A stretch of DNA of 64,000 nt from Corallococcus coralloides DSM 2259. Its GTDB lineage: Bacteria > Myxococcota > Myxococcia > Myxococcales > Myxococcaceae. The notes below the pieces were generated by a model. The model was given only the letters and a program-made list of their open reading frames with translations. It had not been told where the DNA came from and made no database searches. The position numbers and the translations under genes are program-made. The stretch spans positions 6,918,328-6,982,327 of the forward strand of contig NC_017030.1 of assembly GCF_000255295.1 (NCBI RefSeq). The letters run 5' to 3'. Positions 15,885-25,885 of this stretch are shown in pieces (position 1 is the stretch's first letter; each line of letters begins with the position of its first letter).

Positions 15885-16050
15885 GGTGCAATCCCTCCGG
15901 GTGAATGGGTCCTTGGAAAAGCTGGGGGCGCCGCGCGCTGGAGAAAAGGGTTCGCGCGCGGACTCGGGCGGTGGACCGGAGCACGGGGTGTAGCGCCCGT
16001 CCCCACCTCCGTACCTTCGTGCCGCAAACCGGTCCCGAGGGAATCAAGCC

Positions 16051-17100
16051 ATGCGCCTCACGTCGCGCCTTGCCCTGTGGGCATGTCTGGTCATCGCGCA
16101 GGGATGCCGCTCGCATCACGAGCCGCCTCCCGCGCCGCCCCCCACGCCGCCCACGGCCACCGCCCGGCCGCTCCAGCTGGCGAAGCCGGAAGCCCTCGAG
16201 TTCGAGTTCGGACGCGCCCAGGCCACCGCCTGCAACTGCTTCAAGGCGAACGCCAGCGACAAGGAGGGAGGGGCGTGCGCCACGCCGAGCTTTGGCTCGT
16301 ACCTGCTCGCGCTGACGTGGGCCCCCACCTTCTGCCGCACGCATCCGGACAAGGAGGAGTGCGGGCACCTGGAAGAGACCTTCGGCGCCACGCACCTCAC
16401 CCTCCACGGGCTGTGGCCCCAGTTCAACGACGAGGAGGCGCGGGAGTTCAACTGCACCTATCCGGCGTACTGCGGCGGGCTCTGCGAGTGCCAGGGCAGC
16501 AATGCCCCGTCGAAGTGCTTCCCCGACCCCGCCACGATTCCACCCGCCATGGGCACCTATGGGCCGGGCTTCGTCACGGACAACTTCTTCCTCGCGAACC
16601 ACGAGTGGCCCAAGCACGGCAGCTGCACGGGGATGGATGCCCGGAGCTACTTCCAGAGCAACATCGACGCGCTGCTGTCATTGCCGGGGGACCAGGGGAC
16701 GCCGGCCGCGATCACCGACAACATCGGAGGGAGCGTGGCGCTGGAGAACCTGCGCGCGGCGTTCGGACAGGCGGACAGCGTCGCCTTCGCCTGCGACCCG
16801 AAATGCAACCTCCTGGAGGTGGGCGTCTGCTTCGCGGTGGACGAGCAGCGGCGCCCCGCCGGGCGCATGACGTGCCCGAAGAGCGTCACCGGCGGCACCA
16901 CCAACAGCTGCGTGGGCAATGGCTCGCAACCCCGCTGCCCCATGGTGAACATCCAGGCCGCGACGTCCGATATCGGGCCGAGCCCCAGCTGCGGACAGCC
17001 GGGCCAGGGCCCCGCGTGCACGAATGATCAGCTCTGCCAGAACCAGGGCTGGGTGCGCTGCGCGCGCTCCGGGTGCTGCACCACCGTGCCCAAGCGCTGA
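16051..17100 (+). CDS. ribonuclease T2-family lipoprotein
   Basis: A 349-residue protein with a lipoprotein signal (lipobox AQGC, Cys19), so probably anchored to a membrane outside the cytoplasm. Both RNase T2 active-site blocks are present: LHGLWPQ (118-124) and HEWPKHG (184-190), giving the catalytic His pair plus Glu/Lys/His of the second block. This family degrades RNA through a 2',3'-cyclic phosphate intermediate. There are many cysteines, and an extra cysteine-rich C-terminal section (about 290-349) follows the catalytic domain. A proline-rich linker (25-37) follows the lipid anchor. SD GAGGG lies upstream. A nutritional or predatory role is inference. Confidence 0.9.
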   Translation: MRLTSRLALWACLVIAQGCRSHHEPPPAPPPTPPTATARPLQLAKPEALEFEFGRAQATACNCFKANASDKEGGACATPSFGSYLLALTWAPTFCRTHPDKEECGHLEETFGATHLTLHGLWPQFNDEEAREFNCTYPAYCGGLCECQGSNAPSKCFPDPATIPPAMGTYGPGFVTDNFFLANHEWPKHGSCTGMDARSYFQSNIDALLSLPGDQGTPAAITDNIGGSVALENLRAAFGQADSVAFACDPKCNLLEVGVCFAVDEQRRPAGRMTCPKSVTGGTTNSCVGNGSQPRCPMVNIQAATSDIGPSPSCGQPGQGPACTNDQLCQNQGWVRCARSGCCTTVPKR

Positions 17101-17123
17101 AGGCCCGGGCCGGGCCCGGCGAA

Positions 17124-18125
17124 TCAGGCCACGGCCTGGAGGCCAGCGTCGCGCGGCACCTTCGCGGCGGCAGCGCGCACCACCTCCGGGCTCGCGCCGT
17201 CCTTGTGGGCGTTCTCGCTCAGGTGCCGGCGCCAGGCGCGCGCGCCGGGCAGGCCCTGGAAGAGGCCCAGCATGTGCCGGGTGATGGCGCCCAGCGGCGC
17301 CCCCTGGCTCATCTGCGTTTCGATGTACGGCAGCATCGCGTCCACCACCTCGTGCCGCGTGAGGGGCGCCTGCGTGCCGCCGAAGAAGCGCCGGTCCGCG
17401 TCCGCCAGGAGGTACGGGGATTCGTAGGGCGCGCGGCCCATCATCACGCCGTCCACGCGGCCCAGGTGCTCCGCCGCGGCGTCCAGCGTCTTGATGCCGC
17501 CGTTGAGGCTGATGTCCAGGTGCGGGTACTCGGCCTTGAGCCGGTGCACCAGGTCGTAGCGCAGGGGCGGCACGTCCCGGTTCTCCTTGGGGGACAGGCC
17601 CTGCAGCCACGCCTTGCGCGCGTGCACGATGAAGCGCGTGCAGCCCGCCGCGGAGACGCGCCGCACGAAGTCCTCCAGCGTGGGCCACTCCTCCATGTCG
17701 TCGATGGCGATGCGCGACTTCACCGTCACGGGGATGCGCACCGCTTCGCGCATGGCAGCGACCCCGCGAGCGACGAGGTCCGGCTCCGCCATCAGGCACG
17801 CGCCGAAGCGGCCGGACTGCACGCGGTCGCTGGGGCAGCCCACGTTGAGGTTGATCTCGTCGTAGCCCCACTCCTCGCCGATGCGCGCGGAGGCGGCCAG
17901 GTCCGCGGGCTCCGAGCCGCCCAGCTGGAGGGCCACGGGGTGCTCGGCGGGCGTGAAGTCCAGCAGGCGGTCGCGCTTGCCGTGCAGCACCGCGCCCGTG
18001 GTCACCATCTCCGTGTAGAGCAGCGTGTGACGGGAGATGAGCCGGAAGAAGTACCGGCAGTGCCGGTCCGTCCAGTCCATCATCGGCGCGACACACAGCG
18101 GCATGGGGTAGGCCAGGGCAGTCAT
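17124..18125 (-). CDS. dusA: tRNA-dihydrouridine synthase DusA
   Basis: A 333-residue FMN-dependent TIM-barrel enzyme that reduces uridines in the tRNA D-loop. Signatures are VAPMMDWTDRHCRYFFR at the start, LQLGGSEP, the catalytic cysteine in LNVGCPSDRVQSG (Cys97), VTVKSRIAIDD, IVHARKAWLQGLSPKENR and the phosphate-binding LNGGIKT and GVMMGRAPY. These match the DusA branch rather than DusB/C. The ATG at 18125 is chosen because family similarity begins there; the frame runs on to 18209. Convergent with the RNase T2 gene. Confidence 0.95.
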   Translation of the reverse strand: MTALAYPMPLCVAPMMDWTDRHCRYFFRLISRHTLLYTEMVTTGAVLHGKRDRLLDFTPAEHPVALQLGGSEPADLAASARIGEEWGYDEINLNVGCPSDRVQSGRFGACLMAEPDLVARGVAAMREAVRIPVTVKSRIAIDDMEEWPTLEDFVRRVSAAGCTRFIVHARKAWLQGLSPKENRDVPPLRYDLVHRLKAEYPHLDISLNGGIKTLDAAAEHLGRVDGVMMGRAPYESPYLLADADRRFFGGTQAPLTRHEVVDAMLPYIETQMSQGAPLGAITRHMLGLFQGLPGARAWRRHLSENAHKDGASPEVVRAAAAKVPRDAGLQAVA

Positions 18126-18215
18126 CGCCCTACCCATATCCGGACTCCCGCCGTCCGCCCAGGGTCTCCCGAGGCTCCCTCTGAAGGCAGGCGGGCTGCC
18201 AGGCACCACCGGACC

Positions 18216-18221
18216 TATGCT
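18216..18221 (+). promoter_or_regulatory. putative -10 box of the GNAT-like gene
   Basis: TATGCT ends 8 bases before the ATG at 18230; no Shine-Dalgarno lies between them. Fits the leaderless pattern seen at other genes here. Confidence 0.3.
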
Positions 18222-18229
18222 CGCGGGCC

Positions 18230-18946
18230 ATGTCCCCTTCCCCGCCCTGGCTTCCCGCCGTCCGGAACAACGCGGAGTGGTGCGACGCTGTCTGCCGCGC
18301 CCACGGCCGCCCGGGCCGGTTCGAGAACGGCCTGTGGCTCAACCCGGCGCCAGTGCCAGCATTCTATCCCAACGCCGTCACGCTGACGGCGGACCGCGCG
18401 GACGCCACGCTCCACGCCCTGTCCCGACTGGAGCTGCCGGGTCGCTGGGGCGTGAAGGACAGCTTCGCGACGCTCGAGCTCGCCGCGCACGGCTTCGACC
18501 TGTTGTTCGAGGCCCGGTGGATCCACCTGGCGGCCACCGCGCCCGTGCCGGAAGCGACTTCGGGCATGGCATGGCGTCAGGTGCGGACACCGGAGGAGCT
18601 GGAAGCGTGGGAGGCCGCATGGAGCGGCCGGTCCCTGGGAGCGCGTGTGTTTCCGCCCGCACTGCTCCAGGAGGAGGGCGTCGTCTTCCTCGCCGCGGGA
18701 GACGGGAAGCGACTCCTGGCCGGAGGCATTGCCTCCTTCGCCGCGAAAGCAGTCGGACTGTCGAACACGTTCCGCGTCGAAAGCGCGCCCGCCGCGCTGG
18801 ACGCGGAGCTGCTCGCGCACGTCCGCGCCCATTTCCCGGGACAGCCCGTCGTCGGCTACGAGCACGGCGAAGCACTCGACGCGTGGCAGGCCCTGGGCTT
18901 CCAGTCCGATGGGCCGCTGCGGGTGTGGCTCAGGCGGGAGGGCTGA
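18230..18946 (+). CDS. GNAT-like N-acetyltransferase family protein
   Basis: A 238-residue cytoplasmic protein. The N-terminal pattern (NNAEWCDAVCRAHGRPG, then LWLNPAPVPAFYPNAVTL and WGVKDSFATLELAAHGFDLLFEA) is one I associate with a group of uncharacterised GNAT-fold proteins. The second half has a weaker acetyltransferase-like section (VFLAAGDGKRLLAGGIASF, then LGFQSDGPLRVWLR). No clear acetyl-CoA pyrophosphate loop (Q/R-x-x-G-x-G/A) is visible, so activity is uncertain. The 3' end overlaps the convergent gene by 17 bases. Confidence 0.6.
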   Translation: MSPSPPWLPAVRNNAEWCDAVCRAHGRPGRFENGLWLNPAPVPAFYPNAVTLTADRADATLHALSRLELPGRWGVKDSFATLELAAHGFDLLFEARWIHLAATAPVPEATSGMAWRQVRTPEELEAWEAAWSGRSLGARVFPPALLQEEGVVFLAAGDGKRLLAGGIASFAAKAVGLSNTFRVESAPAALDAELLAHVRAHFPGQPVVGYEHGEALDAWQALGFQSDGPLRVWLRREG

Positions 18947-19460
18947 GCACCACGCCCTGCTCCGCGAGCCACGCGTCCACCAGCCGCTGGCCGGCGTCCG
19001 TCAACGTGAAGCCCAGCCCGGCCCACTGCTGGCCGTTGAGCATCACCACCTGCCCCAGCGCGCGGGCGAAGGCCACCTCCGGCGCCGCGTGCTTGAGCAG
19101 CGCGCCCGCGTAGTGGTGCAGGAACAGGTCGAAGTTCTTCGCGAAGTCCGGGTGCCCGGGGAGCGAGTCGCTGCGCGTGTCCGCCGTCATGTCATACGCC
19201 TGGATGACCGCGCCGAAGCCCAGCACGTCCACCAGGAACGCCTGCATCCGGTCCTTCCCCCGCACCCGGCCGGGCAGCCACCGCTCCGGCCCCGCCGGCG
19301 TCTGGAACGTCCACAGGCCGCGTTGACGCGTGGCGGCGAACGGCAGCCCCCCACCCTTCCGCTCCACCTGGGCCGTCCGACGGTGCACCCGCAGAGGCGA
19401 GGTCTCCGAACGCGCGGGGAAGTAGACGATGACCGCCGGTGTGGAGCGGGCGCAGTTCAT
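18930..19460 (-). CDS. hypothetical protein
   Basis: A 176-residue protein of unrecognised family from the ATG at 19460; a GTG at 19469 is also possible and has GGAG four bases upstream. The first 40 residues are basic. The central part has KDRMQAFLVDVLGFGAVIQAYDM and the C-terminal half is helical (FAKNFDLFLHHYAGALL, LTDAGQRLVDAWLAEQG). No signal peptide, membrane segment or catalytic motif was seen. It stands alone between convergent and upstream genes. Confidence 0.5.
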   Translation of the reverse strand: MNCARSTPAVIVYFPARSETSPLRVHRRTAQVERKGGGLPFAATRQRGLWTFQTPAGPERWLPGRVRGKDRMQAFLVDVLGFGAVIQAYDMTADTRSDSLPGHPDFAKNFDLFLHHYAGALLKHAAPEVAFARALGQVVMLNGQQWAGLGFTLTDAGQRLVDAWLAEQGVVLSPPA

Positions 19461-19544
19461 GGGAGACACGACTCCAGAGGGGGAACACCTTCACCGGAAT
19501 TATCCGGCGCTGGCGCCCGGGAGTTGCTTCCCGGTCAACGCTTT

Positions 19545-20516
19545 TCAGGGACCGCCCGGCACGGGCCCGGCCAGGGCCTCCACGGCCTCGGGGAGCGTGC
19601 CCCGTTCGAGCGCGGCGTGGAGGGTGTCCATCTGGGCGGTCACCACCGCGCGCGACACCTTGGCGCCCGCGCCGTCGCGCACCAGCAGCTCCAGGGTGGC
19701 CTGGGCCAGCAGCAGCGGCAGCGTGGTGAAGGCGAGCATGTCCCGGGGTGCTCCCGCCAGGAACAGCGAGCGCACGTAGCGCGCCGCGGCGATCAGGTCC
19801 TGGCCCGCGAGCTGCTCCACGTCCTGGAGCTGCACGCCGTCCGGCAGCCACACGCGGCCCTCCTTCCGGTCCTGGCGCGCGTCCTTGAGGATGTTGACCA
19901 GTTGGAGCCCCTCGCCGAACAGCGGCGCCAGCGAGCGCAGGTTCGGCGCGTACGGCGCGAGGCGCGGATCCAGGACGAACAGCTCCGTGAGCAGCTCGCC
20001 CACCAGTCCCGCCACGATGTAGCAATAGTCACGCAGGGACTGGAGCGACCCGAGCTTCAACAGCCCGCCTTCGGACGCGCCGGCCAGCACCTGCCCCATG
20101 CCCTGCACCGTCTTCAGCACGAAGTGGCGCAGGATGGCGCCGGCCTCCGGGCGCAGCGCGTCCAGGCTCGCCAGCAGCGTGGGCGTGCGCGCGAGCAGGT
20201 CCAGGTAGCCCGCGTTCTCGCTGGGACGGCGCGCCAGCCACTCGCGCGACAGCGCCCCGGCGTCCGTGCCCGGCTTCTCCTGGAGCAGGGCCTCGAAGGC
20301 GGCCAGGGCCTCCCGCCGCTCGTCGCGCGACCAGGGAGCGGCGTCCTCCAGCGTGTCGGCGACGCGCAACAGCAGGTAGCCCAGGCCCACCTCGCGGCGA
20401 AGCGGCTCGTCGAGCAGCGGGATGGCGAGCGCGAACGTGCGGCTGGTCCGCACGAGGAAGTCCGCCAGCTCGTCATCCCGGAACGGAAGGGCCGTCGCGG
20501 TGGGGGCGTCACTCAA
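19545..20516 (-). CDS. squalene/phytoene synthase-family enzyme, squalene synthase-like
   Basis: A 323-residue all-helical prenyl head-to-head condensing enzyme. The TTG at 20516 is preferred because GGAGGA lies about 8 bases upstream and the longer frame has no family sequence. Both aspartate-rich substrate/Mg motifs are present: D-T-L-E-D at 54-58 and D-A-R-Q-D at 212-216. SRTFALAI (25-32) and YCYIVAGLVGELLTELF (164-180) resemble squalene synthases more than phytoene synthases. It would join two farnesyl diphosphates, giving squalene for sterols or hopanoids; no cyclase or carotenoid gene is adjacent, so the product is inferred. Confidence 0.85.
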   Translation of the reverse strand: MSDAPTATALPFRDDELADFLVRTSRTFALAIPLLDEPLRREVGLGYLLLRVADTLEDAAPWSRDERREALAAFEALLQEKPGTDAGALSREWLARRPSENAGYLDLLARTPTLLASLDALRPEAGAILRHFVLKTVQGMGQVLAGASEGGLLKLGSLQSLRDYCYIVAGLVGELLTELFVLDPRLAPYAPNLRSLAPLFGEGLQLVNILKDARQDRKEGRVWLPDGVQLQDVEQLAGQDLIAAARYVRSLFLAGAPRDMLAFTTLPLLLAQATLELLVRDGAGAKVSRAVVTAQMDTLHAALERGTLPEAVEALAGPVPGGP

Positions 20517-20729
20517 AGGAACCGTCCTCCGGGCACGGGCGCGCCTGCCGCCCGCGCCCTCACTGCCACAAGCCATCCACCGACACACGCGAGAACGTGC
20601 GGCCCGGCGCGCGACGGCCCGCCTCCGGACACCGAGTTCCCGGATTCCCGCGCTAGAGGCCCGGGCCCGGGCGCCGCCGGAGGCCCGCGCGCTGGAGGAC
20701 GCCAGCGCACGGGCTTACGGCGGGAGGCC

Positions 20730-22448
20730 TCAGGGCGCCGGAGCGACCGTCGGCTTCGGGGCCGCGGGCTGCGCGGGGGCGGCGGGCTGGGCCGGCGCGG
20801 CGGGAGCGGCGGCGGGCTTCGGCTCCGGCTTCTCGTGCGACTGCAGCATCTTGCCGTTGTCCGCCGCGATGCGGCGGTACCACGCGTCCGGGTAGCGCGG
20901 GTGGCCCACCTTGCCCGTGTTGTCGCGCACGTTGCCGTCGATGTACTTCACGAGCAGCTGCTCGCCCAGCTTGCGCCAGCGCGCGTGCACCTTGTCACCC
21001 TGCTGCAGGGAGTACTCGGTGAGGTACTGGCGGGCCTGCTCCGGCGTCCGCTTGTAGAGCACCTGCGCGATGCTTTCGATGTTGGCCTGGTCCGCCAGGA
21101 ACTGGCCCTCCAGGTCCCCCTGCGCCTTCTGCACGTCGATGATCATGTCGCTCCAGCGCCCGTAGGCCTGGTTCGACACCCAGTTGAAGACCCAGAAGGA
21201 CGAGTCCCAGGAGAACTCCCCGCGGCTGGCCACACCCTGGGCGAAGTTCTTCGGCACCTGCCGGATGCCCGCGTACATGGGCGTGTAGACGGTGGTGAAG
21301 GTGTCATCCACGCCGAACCAGAGCACCCCGCCAATGGCGTCCGGCAGCGTGGAGCGCATCTGCGCGACGAAGGAGAAGCCCGTCTGCTGCGTGGAGATGG
21401 CGCGCTCGTGCACGTAGCTCTTGCCGTCCACGTCCCACGTCATGGGGCGCCAGCGGTAGGGCACCGCGTAGGGCCCCGCGCCCACGTCCTTGGACATGTC
21501 CAGCGGCGTGCCCTCGAAGTGGTCGCGCATGAGCGCCATGGCGTCCTGCACGGACACCTTCTTGTCCGGCTTCACCCACAGGGGCAGCCGCTTCGTGGTG
21601 TCCGCGCCGTCCGCGTACTCCACGCCCAGCTTCAGGGACGGGGCCGCGCGGCGGAAGATGCTCCACACGCGCGACTCGCTGAAGCGCTGCCCGCCGAAGT
21701 CCAGCGGGTGGTACGTGTCCGCGAAGCTGAAGTCCTTGTCCGCGCCGGTGTACCAGCCCTTCGCGCGCGCGAAGGAGATGACGTCCGGCGAGTACAGCGT
21801 GGTGGCGCTGTCGTTGAGCGGGAACTGGCGGATGCGCGACTGGTTGGCGTGCGCGGAGATGTAGCCGTCCGGCAGCTTGCGGGCCACCCACACCGCGCCC
21901 TTCTGCCCCTCGCCCTTGCCAATCATCTCCAGGATCCACGCCTCCTTCGGGTCGGCGATGGAGAACGTCTCACCCGTGGACGCGTAGCCGTACTCGGCGA
22001 CCAGGTCCGTCATCACCTGGATGGCTTCACGCGCTGTCTTCGCGCGCTCCAGCGCGATGTAGATGAGCGAGCCGTAGTCGATGATGCCCGCGGGCCCCTC
22101 CAGCTCCTTGCGGCCCGTGAAGGTGGACTCGCTGATGGACAGCTGGTGCTCGTTCATGTTGCCCACCACCGAATAGGTGGCGGCCGGCTGCTTGATGCGG
22201 CCCAGGAACTTGCCGGTGTCCCACTCCATGACGTCGCGCATGGAGCCGGCCGCGTGGCGGCGGGCGGGCGTGTAGTACAGCTCGCCGTACAGCTCGTGCG
22301 CGTCCGCCGCGTAGGTGATGAACGTGGAGCCGTCCGTCGTGGCGCCCTTCGTCACCAGCATGCTGGTGCAGGCGTCCGCGACGACAGGGGCGACGAGCAC
22401 CGCCGTCAGTGGCAGCGCGGTGAAGAGGGTCGAAGGGAATCGGTTCAT
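20730..22448 (-). CDS. C69-family dipeptidase, exported
   Basis: A 572-residue peptidase of the PepD/U34 (C69) family. The signal peptide ends at VVADA, and the next residue is Cys27 in CTSMLVTKGATTDGSTFITY. In this N-terminal-nucleophile family that cysteine must become residue 1, so export cleavage may also activate the enzyme. Other family features are NEHQLSISESTF, ADPKEAWILEMIGKG and the WSIFRRAAPS region. The C-terminal 40 residues are an Ala/Pro repeat tail. It probably releases dipeptides outside the cytoplasm. A putative -10 (TAGATT) lies 8 bases before the ATG. Confidence 0.9.
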   Translation of the reverse strand: MNRFPSTLFTALPLTAVLVAPVVADACTSMLVTKGATTDGSTFITYAADAHELYGELYYTPARRHAAGSMRDVMEWDTGKFLGRIKQPAATYSVVGNMNEHQLSISESTFTGRKELEGPAGIIDYGSLIYIALERAKTAREAIQVMTDLVAEYGYASTGETFSIADPKEAWILEMIGKGEGQKGAVWVARKLPDGYISAHANQSRIRQFPLNDSATTLYSPDVISFARAKGWYTGADKDFSFADTYHPLDFGGQRFSESRVWSIFRRAAPSLKLGVEYADGADTTKRLPLWVKPDKKVSVQDAMALMRDHFEGTPLDMSKDVGAGPYAVPYRWRPMTWDVDGKSYVHERAISTQQTGFSFVAQMRSTLPDAIGGVLWFGVDDTFTTVYTPMYAGIRQVPKNFAQGVASRGEFSWDSSFWVFNWVSNQAYGRWSDMIIDVQKAQGDLEGQFLADQANIESIAQVLYKRTPEQARQYLTEYSLQQGDKVHARWRKLGEQLLVKYIDGNVRDNTGKVGHPRYPDAWYRRIAADNGKMLQSHEKPEPKPAAAPAAPAQPAAPAQPAAPKPTVAPAP

Positions 22449-22456
22449 GGCGGCGC

Positions 22457-22462
22457 AATCTA
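22457..22462 (-). promoter_or_regulatory. putative -10 box of the C69 dipeptidase gene
   Basis: TAGATT on the minus strand ends 8 bases before the ATG at 22448 with no Shine-Dalgarno in between; candidate leaderless promoter. Confidence 0.35.
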
Positions 22463-22686
22463 GCAGGACCGCCGCTCGATGCCCGCCCGGACAGGTTGCC
22501 CGGCACCCAAGCGCCCGGGCCCCGGTCGCCCTGCCGCAAGAGGCCATGCGAGAAGCCGATGGCCGCCGAGCGCCGCGCTACTTCCCCGCCCCGACGTTGG
22601 ATGGCACCCGCCCCCCGGGGACGCTAGGGTTGCGTTTTCCTGCCAGGGGTCTTTTCAAGGTCCCCAGGCTCCCTTTGGAGGAAACC

Positions 22687-22842
22687 GTGGCGGAGATCGT
22701 GGTGGGTCTGGTGGTGTTCTTCGTCCTCACGGTCGTGCTGGGGCCCGCCCTGTGGAGCTCCCGCATCTGGTGGAGCAAGGCGGACCGCGAGCAGGTGAAG
22801 GACAAGTACGGCCGCCCCCAGAAGGACCCGAAGGACGCCTGA
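22687..22842 (+). CDS. small single-span membrane protein (51 aa)
   Basis: A short gene starting at GTG 22687, with GGAGG at 22676-22680, seven bases before it. It encodes 51 residues: a hydrophobic segment (about 3-22, IVVGLVVFFVLTVVLG), an aromatic turn SSRIWWSK, and a charged tail (DREQVKDKYGRPQKDPKDA). No family is recognised. The strong ribosome-binding site and clean membrane-protein design support it being real. It is divergent from the dipeptidase gene and convergent with acs. Confidence 0.6.
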   Translation: MAEIVVGLVVFFVLTVVLGPALWSSRIWWSKADREQVKDKYGRPQKDPKDA

Positions 22843-22869
22843 GGGACGGCCGCTTGAAGTGCCTGGCGG

Positions 22870-24822
<1,953 letters not shown>

Positions 24823-24885
24823 GGGCGTTCCTCCAGCTTCGGCGTGGGAACAGCCCTCCTGTTGTAGGAAGCCCCTTTCGCTATC

Positions 24886-25380
24886 TCAAGGGTTCCCTTC
24901 ACAGCGGGTGTTCCCCTGAACGCCGTCGAAGCGGAGCCACAGCTCGCAGGTGCAGGCGGTGTTGTTGTTGGCGTCGTAGGCCAGGCGCAGCTGGCCCTGG
25001 AACCCGGTGTCGCACTTCGTGGTCGCGTCCAGGTGCACGCGGACCTGGTCGAGCAGGCACTCATTCGTCCCGTCGACGGTGGTGCTGACGTTGGTCACGC
25101 TGCCGTCGGCGGTGAAGGCCTCCCCGTCCTCCAGGAAGTAGCCGTCCAGCTGCATGTTCTGCACGCCGAAGTCCGCGCGCACCACGCGTCCGGAGATTTG
25201 AAGACTCAACTGGAGGTTGCCCTCGATCTTCTCCAGGAGGTTGCAGTCGTCGCGCAGCGTCTCCGTGGGGATGAGCTCGTACACGCCCTCGTTCTGGCTG
25301 TAGGGCAGGCAGCCCGCCAGGGTGGAGGCCAGGACGGCGGTGAGGCTGAGGCGTCGCAGGGTAGACACGGCACGCACCAT
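24886..25380 (-). CDS. hypothetical lipoprotein
   Basis: A 164-residue protein with a lipoprotein signal ([16 protein letters not shown], lipobox LAGC at 20-23). The mature part is a beta-rich domain with paired cysteines ([33 protein letters not shown]), likely disulfide-bonded outside the cytoplasm. No known family. The ATG at 25380 is chosen because the signal peptide begins there; the open frame continues to 25653 over the divergent Nudix gene. It shares a 61-bp divergent promoter region with that gene. Confidence 0.7.
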   Translation of the reverse strand: MVRAVSTLRRLSLTAVLASTLAGCLPYSQNEGVYELIPTETLRDDCNLLEKIEGNLQLSLQISGRVVRADFGVQNMQLDGYFLEDGEAFTADGSVTNVSTTVDGTNECLLDQVRVHLDATTKCDTGFQGQLRLAYDANNNTACTCELWLRFDGVQGNTRCEGNP

Positions 25381-25427
25381 CGCCCACGGGAGGCATCCGG
25401 AACGGGCGCTCGCCAGGGGGCTTTGGG

Positions 25428-25433
25428 TAGAGT
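25428..25433 (+). promoter_or_regulatory. putative -10 box of the Nudix gene
   Basis: TAGAGT ends 8 bases before the ATG at 25442; no Shine-Dalgarno intervenes. Confidence 0.4.
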
Positions 25434-25441
25434 GCGACGCC

Positions 25442-25864
25442 ATGCCTGAATACCGCAACCCCAAACCCACCGTGGACTGCATCATCGAATTGTCCGGCGA
25501 GCGCATCGTGCTCATCCGCCGCGCGAACCCGCCGGTGGGCTGGGCGCTGCCGGGCGGCTTCGTGGACGAGGGTGAGCCCCTGGACAAGGCGGCCATCCGC
25601 GAGGCCAAGGAGGAGACGGGGCTGGACGTGACGTTGGAGGAGCAGTTCTTCACCTATTCGGATCCGAAGCGGGATCCGCGCCAGCACACGCTTTCGACGG
25701 TGTTCATCGCGAAGGCGACGGGCGAGCCGGTGGGCGCGGACGACGCGGCGGAGGCGAAGACGTTCTCCGTGGACGCGCTGCCCAAGGACCTGTGCTTCGA
25801 CCACGGCACCATCCTGTCCGACTACCTGACGTACAAGCGCACCGGGAAGCGCCGCAAGCTGTAG
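25442..25864 (+). CDS. Nudix hydrolase
   Basis: A 140-residue single-domain protein. The complete Nudix box G-x5-E-x7-R-E-U-x-E-E-x-G-U is present, from [10 protein letters not shown] to [13 protein letters not shown]. The N-terminal strand VDCIIEL and the GWALPGGF approach resemble ADP-ribose pyrophosphatase and related NDP-X hydrolases. The exact substrate is not decidable. The downstream protease gene begins 21 bases later on the same strand, so co-transcription is likely. Confidence 0.9.
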   Translation: MPEYRNPKPTVDCIIELSGERIVLIRRANPPVGWALPGGFVDEGEPLDKAAIREAKEETGLDVTLEEQFFTYSDPKRDPRQHTLSTVFIAKATGEPVGADDAAEAKTFSVDALPKDLCFDHGTILSDYLTYKRTGKRRKL

Positions 25865-25885
25865 GCGGGCGAAGGGCCTCCACGG

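Noticed and set aside
18645..22463. A 1272-codon plus-strand frame across several genes
   Set aside because: It lies antisense to the squalene synthase-like and dipeptidase genes, both with intact catalytic motifs, and has no recognisable domain.
22600..22640. Sigma-54 promoter (TGGCAC type)
   Set aside because: TGGCAC occurs but no GC dinucleotide stands at the required 10-base spacing with TTGCW; no convincing sigma-54 site was found in the window.
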